Origin: Astropecten irregularis
Lineage: Eukaryota > Echinodermata > Asteroidea > Paxillosida > Astropectinidae
DNA: 64,000 nt
Assembly: GCA_963971285.1 (NCBI GenBank)
Contig: OZ020244.1
Location: 1,364,001 to 1,428,000, forward strand
Direction of reading: 5' to 3'
Positions within the stretch are counted from its first letter, which is position 1, and each line of letters opens with the position of its first letter. Shown in pieces: positions 25,601 through 37,600 of this stretch. Position numbers and translations under genes: made by a program. The notes beneath the pieces were generated by a model. That model worked only from the letters and a program-made list of their open reading frames with translations, searched no databases and had not been told where the DNA came from.

Positions 25601-28600
25601 CTTGCCGATGAGGGCGCTTTTCACGCGAGGAGGACCTTTCAAGTCTGTCGAGAAACATGACGAGAAACGCATTGAAAGCTGAACAAAGAAGAAACTGACT
25701 GCATGGAGCGGGATTCGAACCAGCGACCTCTGAATAACATACCTATGCCCTATGTTGGCGGTGTCCCTAATAGTAAATTTTCTTTAAAGAGATTGTCATC
25801 AGACAGTTTCTCAGACAAAACAAAAGTTCCTGTAACCATATTAATCATTGAAGATGTGAAGTTTGAACATTTTCTTTTCAAAAAGGTTCTATTTGACATT
25901 TAAGGCTTAGCATGGTTTAAAATTACAACAGGGATGTTTGTGTTAGAACTATTTATAAAACAGACGAATGGATGAAAACATTTATTGCATTTATCTTTGA
26001 AAATTTCACGATTGATCAGCGAAACAAATAGGAACTGACTTATTTGTTTGACATTTTCGGCTCTGCATGCTGAAAAGGTTTAAATCAACAGCATGTAGTA
26101 GAACTCTGAGTTAGCTCTAAGAAGAACATTTTTCTATTCTTTTCTTTTTAAAGAACGAAGTGTTTCAATGATATGGTGCTGAAATAAAATCTTGTATGTT
26201 CAGATGGTTCATTTAAATTGCAAAAAGGTCTAACATTTCAGATGTTTCAAGATGATTTTTAAACTGATGTCACTGAAGTTTGAAGAATAAAACCTGTGGA
26301 ATGAAAAATAACCCGTTTCATGTCATTTTGTGATTCAAATAATAGTACGATAGTGGATTGACAAAAAATCTTGCTAGGATTAAAACGCCAGGCCCTCCTA
26401 ACTCTGATAATTAAGCCTTTGAGAAAGATCCTGCTAGGATTGAAACATCAGGCCTTCCTAACTCTGACCATTTAGCCTTTGAGAAAGGTCCTGCTAGGAT
26501 TGAAACGTCAGGTCCTCCTAACTCTGACCATTTAACCTTTGAGAAAGATCCTGCTAGGATTGAAACATCAGGCCCTCCTAACTCTGATCATTTAGCCTTT
26601 GAGAAAGATCCTGGTAGGATGGAAACATCAGGCCCTCCTAACTCTGACCATTTAGCCTTTGAGAAAGATCCTGCTAGGATGGAAACATCAGGCCCTCCTT
26701 ACCCCCAGCATTGTTTTAAATTACCTTGCAGTTCTGCTCTGTCGCTTTCCTTGGTCAATAGCTCCTTTCTGTGTCCTATTCTCCTCATCCAGTGGTAATA
26801 TCAATCCCTGCTGATCCCTCTTGATGACTGCTTTCTCCCTCTCAGTCAGTTGTGGTGTTGACATGGACACTGGATGCCGTGTGCTCCGGGTCTTCTCTTT
26901 AGAGACTGTTTCCAGGGAGCCGTAGCGTCGCCGCTCCCCACTCAGAGGGGAGCTGTCTCGATCCTTACGGCGGGCGATCTCGTCCAAGCTCTGGCTGAGC
27001 TTGACCGGGCCTCGTAATGGTTTACCCCCAGTGCTGCTGCCAGTGGTGCCGGTGGTGGTTGAGGTACTCCCACCAGCAGCTGCCCACTCTACTCCCCGTC
27101 GTATCTTAAGCTCATCCAGCCTCTTAGCGGAGTCCTCCATCTGTTTCTTACGGCGTTCTATCTCTCGTCTGAACTCCTTCTCTTGTTGTTCACGGATTCT
27201 CTTCTCGATGATCTCACCCTCGCGGCTCAGACGATCGACCTCCTCAGGCTGATAAAGAATCACCAAATTAATAACAAAAGTACCTTCTTGACTTTAAAAA
27301 ACGGTTAATGATATCAATGGACACTACAAGTCTACAACAACTCTTTTTTGGTTTAACTGAGGACACTGTAGAAATATTAGACAGTTATAAATGAAGTTTT
27401 CTACAGGTTTATTAGCAACAGGGGCTGTTGTTTCCTGACCATTTATAATCTCTGTCGCAACATAGCACCTCTATGACTGGTACTCTAGAACTAGCTCTTT
27501 TAGAGCAAATTTCAATAGTACAAATCATTAAAGGTCAGTACAGGATTGGTTACATCCAAATACAAATGTTTACAGATTTACGTATAACTTTCAGGGTGTG
27601 AAGATATTTTCACAAGAAATTAGTAAACCACTCTTCATGTTTTATAAGAAAATATTCATTATGAATAAGACTGATTTTTATCAGGTTTGTTTAATAATGT
27701 CTCATTTTCATCTAAATTGTCTCTATATAGTCGCTTTTCTTGGAAGATTAAGAAACGAATTTGCCTTGAAATGAAATGTAATTTGAAGCTTAAGTTTAAC
27801 AACTGCTAAGTCGAGGACTTTATTTTTATTGCTAATAATAAACATTATTTTAATGCAATTATGAATTCAATTTAAAAATACTGTTCAGAATTTCAGAAAA
27901 GTGAACGGATATTATGATAACATTTGGAGGAAATTTTAATCATTCACACTGTGGACCTGTTATTTGGGTGAAGGGAACAAAAACAGTTGTCAATTTCACG
28001 GCCCTGCTTAGTACAAAAATTTGCCAACCAAATTTAAGTCCTATTAAAACCAGGATTAACAACAAAATGTCCATGTGTTGTGTATCACTTGTGATTTATA
28101 TTTGGCTGTTGTTCGCTGGCCATGAATATCAAATGGAATTTTAAATGGTGCTTTGTTTTATTGAGCAAGATATTTAACATTTTGTGCTAAGCAATGTTGT
28201 GCTTAGCAGCTCCATGAAATTGGTTTCATGGTTTGATTGACTTACCCGTATGTTGGTGGCTACAGGTGTGTCCTTACGCTTCCTACGATTCCCAGAGCTG
28301 GTATCTGTGGATATTTGACTGGATGGTGTCTCGTGTGAGGATGACCTGTCCCTTGAGGATTCTTTGCTGGCATCTTTTCGATGTCTATGGCTTCGCACAT
28401 CAGCACCTGATTCTCTCTCAGTTAATAAGATAGAGTCTGTGGCGTCCGAGTGATGCTTAGTGAGCTTAGCCTGAGACAGGAGCACGTCTCCTTCGATGTC
28501 AACATCCTCTTTGATCGGTGAGAACATCGGTGGTATGGAATCAGCTGCTTGTCTACGATTCCTGCGCCGTTGCGGAGAGGCTTGTGGTGATGTGCGGTTA

Positions 28601-31600
28601 CCGGCGTTAAGCGGTTTACCGTTTGGTTTATCCATACCGGGAACTGCGAGTTGATGCGGTTTACCGTTGATTTTACCGGCCTGGAAAAGGCCAGATGATG
28701 ATGAATCCTTTGACAGACTTCCACGTCCCTTAGGTGGACGTCTTGTAGGTTCATTAGTCACGGCATCCCGATCAAGCTGTGCTCGTTTATCCGCAGTGAC
28801 TAGTTTGAGTTCTTCTTTGAGTTTCTGGCGGACTGCTCTTAGACGGTAGTCTGGGAGTTCAAAGGTGACTGAGCTCCAGCTGTCACTGAGACTGCCTCGA
28901 GAACCAGATGAGGATGTGGAATACTGACTGCTACTCCGATCAGAGTCGTGCAGTGCTCCGTAGCGCCTACGGACGTCCCTCTCAATCTCAGTCCGGTCGT
29001 AGGCCTGATACGCCTTGCCAGTTGTCTCCGAGATCTGCTTCTCAATCTCTCGGATGATCTCCTCCTCTGACTTGGACAGGAACAGCGTGCTTCGTGGCGC
29101 GCCTGGTGGTTCGAGTCCGTACCGAGCACCGTGTGTAGGAGACTGCTGGCTGTCGATCGTACTCAGTGTTTGCATAGATAGAGCAGGAGCACCTAGTCGC
29201 CAATCAGTATCAAGTATGTCTCTTTCTCTGGATTCCCTACTGCTGCTTATAGGTCCAACCTCGGAGTCTGACACCGAGCCATCACTGTAGAACCTCCCCC
29301 GTGGTTTATGCTGTCTCCTCCGGGCGATCCTCTCACTAGCTGCACCAACTCGCTGCCTATCAGCCTCAATACGTAGATTATGAAGCTCCTCTTCCCTACG
29401 CTGTTTCTCAATAGCAGCAGCTTTCCTGCTTAGCATTTCCTTGACTCGCTGTAACTCCAGTTGCTTAGTGGGATCCGATACATTCTTGTCTTTCTCTAGG
29501 AACACCTTGTGGGATGTGGAGCTACGGGGAGCGGTCACTGGGACCTGGTCAGCGGGGATGGACGGCAGACGTCGCCGGACTTTACGCGGTGTGCTAGACG
29601 GTGTCCCCCCGTCACTGTCACAGCTGTCAATATCACTGGAGGAAGTCTGATAGTTTGAAAAAATAAAAACAGGAAGTTGAAACACAAATTGTAATCCAAT
29701 GTTCACAAGACTTGCCGTTAGAAACAAGAGTTATGATAAAGTGGTTTTGTTTTGTCACTCAAGCACTCTTTCGATCACTTCAAACTACAACGCACGGAGG
29801 AGCTTTTTTGTTTCATTTATCATTTTAGACACATTTAGGTGCGATAGACTTTGATCTGTAAATAGAAACTATGCTGAATGCAATGTAATATTTGAACTTC
29901 ATAAATCATCGATATGTTGCAAATAATAAGGCCGTAAATTGCAGACGATTGTATTTTAGGACAACACAATTCTCTCTTTTTGTTGATCAATGATTATGAA
30001 TATGATACATCATACAAATGGATTGAGTTGGATGAAAATTGAGTACCATAGGATTTGACTGTTGTTACTTGTCATCTTGAAATTCCAATAATTATGTAAA
30101 AGAACAGGTTCCTCCATAGCTAAAGGGAAAATTCATTATTTTAATAAATGGATTTCAATGGTCTAAGTGGTGAAATTATTAGATGCATTTTCCAGTGTTG
30201 TTCAATTATGAAATAACATTTCTTGATCTGGCTTTCTGAGAAGTTACTGCTAATTACGAATTATGAAAGTTAGGGAAACCTGTCACAAGACGTTGTCCAT
30301 AGACATGCTCAAAATGATCAGAGTTAGACCTGGGGTCGAGTTCACGAAACACTCCAATCATAGATGGGAATCAATCTTAATTGCTAAGCAAAGTTTGATG
30401 TCACAATACAAAACACTGTGGTGTGACTGACAACTCACCTTAAGATTAATCTAAGTGTTTGGCAAAATCGTCTGACATTTCAGTTGATGGATAGAGCCCT
30501 TGCAATTAGTAAAATCTGCTTCTGATTTATTTGATATTCCATGACTAAAAGGGTCCTAGCTTCTTGGACTTACCCTTCTTTCTGAGCTGACGCTATCTCG
30601 AATCATACGAGTTCTCCCAGCTCCTGCGGAGCCTCTCTGGGTGGACGTCTCTCTGTCTATGCGACTCCTCCTGGTAGTTGGTGGGGATGTGTTTGATGCA
30701 CTACTGCTCTCTAGAGGAAGGTACTTCAAAGGCGTCGATCTCAGGGATGAGCTCCTCTCTGGGCTTGAGGTACCACTAGAGGAAGCTATGGATGAGAACG
30801 GCATACTCGCTCCCCAGTCGGTCGTGTCACCATCGCTGCCGAAGCCACCACCAGGGACGTACTTGACGCGGGATGAGCGGCTAGCTGCCGACTCGGTGTC
30901 GGTTGATGGTGCCGAGGATGGAGGAGAATACTCCGGGCTGGTGCCCACTGCGATGCTGGTGGTTTTAGTCTGGGTGACATGCATTGGAGACAGAGGCGAG
31001 AGAGATGGACTCTCAAAGGTTGCATCCACAGCAGCATCTTTCAGAATCTTTGTTTTGGGTAGTTTCATGGGTGAGGTACCATTACTGGTTTCTATGTCCG
31101 ATACTGGTGATGTGGTCTGGGATGAGGTAGATTGCATCTTGACTGGTTTGGGTTTATCTTCCTCAGAGTGACGGTGTGATGGGGATGGCTTAGGAATCAT
31201 TACACTTAGAATGTGCTCTGTTTGAGTGTCAGTGCTAGCATCTGCTGTGGTTTTGGGCTTCTTGACTTGGTCGGTCTTTGCTTCAGCTACTTCAGGTTTG
31301 GGTGATTGTTTTTCCTCTTGGGGTTCGTCCAAAGGCACGTCTGAGCTTATTGCTTTGGTATCAGTTGCTTCTTTGGCCTTTGATGTATCGTCGAATTCGT
31401 TAAAGTTAGATCCTACTGACGAGACCACCTTACATACAGTCAGGGTCACCGGAGACATTTGAATTTCATCAGACAGTTCACTTGGAGAGTTATCATAATA
31501 GCTGCTGTCGCTCATGTGTTTGCTGGCTTCTAGGAGGTGCTTAGGAGTCGCAGGTGGGGAGAAACGAAAGCTTGGACTGAGAGGCGAGTCTAGATCCACG

Positions 31601-34600
31601 TGCTTCTTACCAGGGCTTGTGGCCTTTGGCTTGTCGAAGCTATCGGTGTCATAGCTTGGAGTCCGAGGTGAGCTGAGTAGACTGTTGCCTTCCTCTGACT
31701 CTAGACTCGAGTAAGCTTCCATGCTGTATCTAGCTGGCATCATGCCGAGGGACGGAGGCTTGGGTCGTGACGAATGACCATCCTTCTCATCTTTCTTGGA
31801 GTGTACTGTATCGGGGGGTTCCTCCGAAGACTGGCTGCTTGTCAGACTTGACGATGAATTAGCATCCTCTTGCGAGTGACGCTGCAGATTTTGGAAATGT
31901 TCCCTGGCGGTTTGTTTTGGCGAAACAGCTCCAACCGGCTCTACCCTGTCTGATACCATGGTGCTGTCCTTCTCACTATCAATACTTGCTACGGTGGACG
32001 GTTCAGATTGGTCTTTTCTATCCTTTGGGCTGACAGCAATTGGAGAAGGTTCTGGAACTGGAGTCTTAGTCTCTTTCAAGCTGCCTCGAGCGATTTCACT
32101 CTCTGGTGTTTCCTCCTGCTCTTCCATTAAGGTGGCGAGACCCTCATCTCTCGTCCTGGCAGAGAAGTCATCCAGGTACTCACTCTGACTTGAAGCTTCC
32201 TTTTCCATGGCCTCTAGGTCGTCACTCATTTCAGTTCGAGGCAGTTCGTCCTGCGAGGAGAATCCCTCTTGTGATGCATCGGCGTCATCTTCGTATTCAT
32301 ACTCAAAGGGTGAATCCTCTGCCAGAGAGGGATCAGCATACTCTGGTGAGGAGAACTCTCCAGCTGGATGCTGGAGGTCAGGAGACCCTGTTTCCTCGTC
32401 AAATATCGGCGACAGAGGAAGCTCCATGACAGGTCTGCTTCTGCGCCTCCTGGGCAAACTGTTTGGTTTCTGCTTGGGATATTGGAAGGGTGTCTGGCTG
32501 ACGGCTGGAGTAGCAATTCTAGTGGAACTCTGCGATTCCCTTCCTGCTTCCGGATCATCCTTTCCAACTTTTGTCAGGTCCTCCACAGACCGGTACTTCT
32601 CGTCGGTGACAAACTCCTCTGATGAGAGCTGAGGCACGTATAATTTCTGCAGTGATTCTTGGCTTGAGGTGATGGACTCCCTGCTTGAGGAGTCCAAACC
32701 AGATGACAATTTAGGATCACTCCCAGAAAAACCAGACATCTCTTGAACATTCCTGTTGGACCTAGACGAACTTGTTTTGACTTCACTGTCACTGTGACAC
32801 TCATAAGAATCGAAGGAGTTACCTAAGAGGTTCCTTTTAAGCTTTGTGCTGTCATCTCCAGCACTTTCTACAGATGATGACCTCTGACTGATGAAGCCTC
32901 TTTTTGAGCGAGTATCACCACATGATTCCATTATGAGCTCCCGTTCACGTTCAGTTAGCAAGGATGTTGCAGAAGGAGCTTGATCAACACTCTGAGGGAC
33001 CGTGCTTGGATCTTCAGGTCCTACATCTACTTCTTGTTCATCACTTTCGTACAAGACATCCAGCTCGCCGAATCGTCGCTGCTGGTAGGTCTGTTTCTCC
33101 TCTGCTTGGTATACTTCTTCTGTTTCTGGTGGCGGTGATATTTCACCAGCTTCCTCAGGGTAATCCGTCTGGTGTGTGTCGCTGTCCTCATGGGAGGCTA
33201 CAGCCTCTTCATCAGCAGTCCCTTCACTTGGATGAGGTACATCGAGACACTGTTCCTCATCACGAGGGTATTCATCCTGTGCATCCTCCATGACTTCATG
33301 CTCCTCATCTCCAGCCATCTCCATCAGCTGACGCATCATCTCATCCTCATCAAAGTCTGCCTCTGAATTCCGTTCATGCTCCACGCTACTTGATGACGGC
33401 ATAACGCCCTCATCGGTAGGGATACTTCTCTGACGTTCTAAGCTTCTCTGGCGCTCTATCGGCCTGAAGTGACGGCTATCTACGGTAGAAGGGTGTGGGT
33501 TGGGCGTCAAATCTGACGTCTCTTCGTCATCTTCTCTAGAAAGAGAGCGAGGTGGCTTGGTAGGAGGCACTGTCAAAGACAAATCAAACATGATAAAAGT
33601 AAATTCCTGGAAATTCTGAAGACGAAGAAGGTCATAAACTAAGAAAGAATTTGGAATTAAAGATAGAATTCAGAAGTAAAACTGAATTTAGATATTGAAA
33701 GGTAAGCAAAGATAAATTGACTGGAGCGAGATTCGAACCTGCGACCTCCTGAACACCATACAGGCGCTCTACCAACTGTGAGCTAGCCAGCTATACAGAT
33801 CTTAATAATGATCGATCAATTCTTACCTGGCTCGGGCCTCCCAGCAAATCTTTCCCTTCCATCCGATGCCTGCCTTTGCGTCGGCGCACGAGAATCCACA
33901 GACGCAGCAACAGATGAAGATGCACAAGCACCAGCAGCCGAGAAGGAAGCAGCGCCCTGTTGCGGTTGTCGATGCTCAGCTTCTAACCCTTTCATGTCCT
34001 CGTACTGGGAATATGATGCCATTCGTTCCAGTTTGGGCGCTTTCCTAGATGCCTGTAATATAAATGAACAAGATTGGTAAATGTTCAATATAAAAACATA
34101 GAGAATATGGCACAGTAAATAGTGTATCAATAAGACAGACAGTGTTATACACACGAAGATAATATGGTGTTAGGATACACTTTGTGGTAAGTGTGGTTTG
34201 CGTGATATATGCTAAGCATTCTTCTTTTGCTAAGTGTCATTGATATAAAAATATTAACCAAGGACTCAAGTCCACATAGATCGGTAATATTGTGCATAAC
34301 TTAAGACCAACACAACACAGTTTTAAAGTTATAATACAATTTAGATACAGAACATTTTAATCAAAAAGGATTCAATGGTTTCAGATATATGATCAAGAAT
34401 TATATCTAACCAACCAAGTAACTAAATTATGTGAGTGGTTTCATGGCTTCTGACTGCCAAACGAACAAAGATAATTGACTATAAGGGACATCATCAACAT
34501 AGTGCTGGATAGCTCAGTTGGTAGAGTGCTTGTACTGGGGTCGCCGGTTCGAATCCCGCTTCAGTAAATTTCTCTTTGTTCACTTATCAATAAACACGCC

Positions 34601-37600
34601 TTAATATACATACAAATCAACAATGTGACCAACAAACAGAAATTGAACAGTGTAAAAGACAAGCTCGTTAACTTCACAAGATCTGACAATCCAAAACGAC
34701 ATGCAACTGAGCAAAATGCATACATGTACAACAGACTGCACGGCCCGATGCAAAAACACATCCATGCATCGTGTGTATACAGAGCAAGCAATCAGACGAC
34801 TGTTTTATAATTCAGTGCTATATTACTGACAGCAGTAGTCAATAGAATATCACAGACCGACTGCTGTTTAAAATGATGCTTAAAGCTCATTATTACCGAT
34901 ACGTAGTTTAACTTATAATAAATAGAGACTAATGCAATTATTTGAAACTTATTTGGCACGATATGAAGTGTTAATAAAACAGTCGTTGAACACTGTATAG
35001 GCCAAACAGAGTTTACGTTATTCGCATCACTGACTGTCCAATACAGAAATACATTCAAACCGAAAAATCCATATTCTTGTTCCTTTGACATAAATAACGA
35101 ACAGTTTTCTGTGTATAATAAAAACAAGCCAAAACGGACTCAAATGTTATGTATCATTAAATTTTCAAAGCCAGTACATTTTTTCATGAAGGAATAATAC
35201 GAAGAAATTAGTAAAATGCATCAAAATGCTTTACATAGAGTTGGCAATATTCATCCGAACGAATAATTATGTTAAACATGGATAGCTTATTTCACTTGAA
35301 TTGGTTGTGCACTGAGTACTTTGGCTTCGGCAGACGAATATGACTATCAAGTAACTGCAATTAACTGTCACTGTACGCATAACAGCCTATAGGCCTAGAT
35401 ATACATTCATGGGCTGGTGACATAGTACAACTCAACATCTGTGCCATTGTACACGCGAGTCACTCAGTGTAATAACAATATTGCATGCTTTTTGTACAGC
35501 CAGTAACCTAGGCTATTTTAGTCCATTATTAAAAATAAGAATATAATTGGTATATATATAAGCCAGCTCCAGATGACGTCAGCAAAGGTAGACACATTGC
35601 TGTATTAGTGCTAAGCAGGAAATGTCGGTCCCATTAAGGAAATTGAACTTTGCAATAGGCCTACACAGCGGTATAGACATTATGTACACAAAGCAATGTA
35701 GGATACATTTTAATTACCCAGAAATTATCGCTAATTGTTTGTACGTCAGATGTGCTTAGTGGCTTTCGTAAACAAACAAACAAACATTGGTGATGATTTG
35801 AACGATAAACACTGGTGATTCCTAAACAAATATTGTATCAATTTTGCAGTCATTCCTATTTCTAAGCAGTTGTTTTAATCCTATAACATGGATAATTAGC
35901 ATACACGCGGTCGATTTCACAAAGCCTTACGATCGATCGTAACTCGAGTTACGAAGGATAACCCATCGTATCCTACATAGGATTACAATGCATCACAAGT
36001 CCTATGATTGATAGTAAGTTAAGATGAGTTTGGTGAAATCAACCCCGAGTTGGTAATATTAGAATGGGTGGAATTTGTTTGCTTCGTCCGAAAAATTAAA
36101 AATAGAATCATTCCATATTAATAGCGATGACGTAATTTGTACTGATAATTCATCCAGTAATGGGTTTATTTATGGGTTTTAGTTGTAGAGGGTCATCCTA
36201 TTATGACATGTAATTGAATAGGTATAGCATGTAGGATTAGAAGCTGCTTAACATGTATAACCATTTACACTTTAGTGTTTATACAGAATTTGTATGACCT
36301 TCAACTTAATATCATGATGCACAATGCTCACTAGTGGAGTTATATCACATGTAAATATGAGGTTGTGTTTATGCACAGAATTATAATAACAGAGAGACAT
36401 AATTTGAATTTCCATTCAGTTGTTGACACAGCAAGAAATCCTGATGAAATCTAAAAGATCTTTATTCGTTTAAATTAGATATTCTAGGTTTTGTATTTAA
36501 TATAATAAAGAGACATTGAATTGATTATAGCTGTTTAAAACACCGAATGCTCCAAATCAATTGTGTGTTCATGTATGCTTAAATGTACAGTACAGGATCG
36601 GTAACATACCCAAACAGAAATGTTCACAGATTTACGTATACCTTTCAGGGTATGAAGATGGTGCTGCTAGAAACATACCGTTAAAATATGTCCGCCTGAA
36701 ATGCTGTATTTATCCAGAAATGGGTAAATCAAAGACGGAAAACAGTTTTGATCTCGGGGTAAGATCAAAACCATTCTTTATGTTTTATAAGAAAAAATGA
36801 GTCGGGTTTTTGCTATTTTCTCATGACTCACAAGTCCGATTGAGCTCCAATTTTCCACATTTATCATTTTATTTACATGTTTGATCGGACAAAGTGTGAG
36901 TGGTGTTCTGTGACCTTTACCAATCATGTATTATACCTTTAATGGAGATGTACAATCTTCAAACCCGGGGTGTGTTTATACGTACTCAATTCATTATGTG
37001 ATGGCCTATGCATCCGGCTGATAGCATAAGCATTATAATAATAGTTCAGTTGTATATTCAAACGGTTGGTGACATTTTACATTGATGCTGTGAAACTGAG
37101 CAGCATAAAGTGAAACCCTGATGAGCCTATCACCATCATTAAACCACGCGAGTCAGTTGCCCTGCCAACGATTACTGTACTTCACACGTTGCTAGGACAA
37201 CACTTCAGGTTGCCAGGATACCACTTTGCCATATAATTATAAGCCAAAGTAAATTATTTCCGGGTTTGGCCCCATCAAAATCTGCTATTTCTGCGTCTGG
37301 CCAGTTCATTAGTATAAGAGCGTCACGGGGCTGTACGAGTTTATTATGAGCATTAGACATTGCCCATAAATAATTGTAAAGTAGTCTGAGTACTAATGCA
37401 TGGTATTATACGATTATGCATAATACAATAATTGATGTACCATATCAACCATCACTTGAATATGTCAACACACTAATAGGCTATAACACTGAATATACAA
37501 AATGTGTAAAGAAAGGCAAAAGTATATATAAAAACACAATGAATGTGTCGTACGACAACAACTGACTATATAGATCTGCCAATATTGGCATGATGTTTCT

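Noticed and set aside
30641-33366. Several plus-strand ORFs of 76-176 codons
   Set aside because: Shadows of the giant acidic exon; no splice or homology support.
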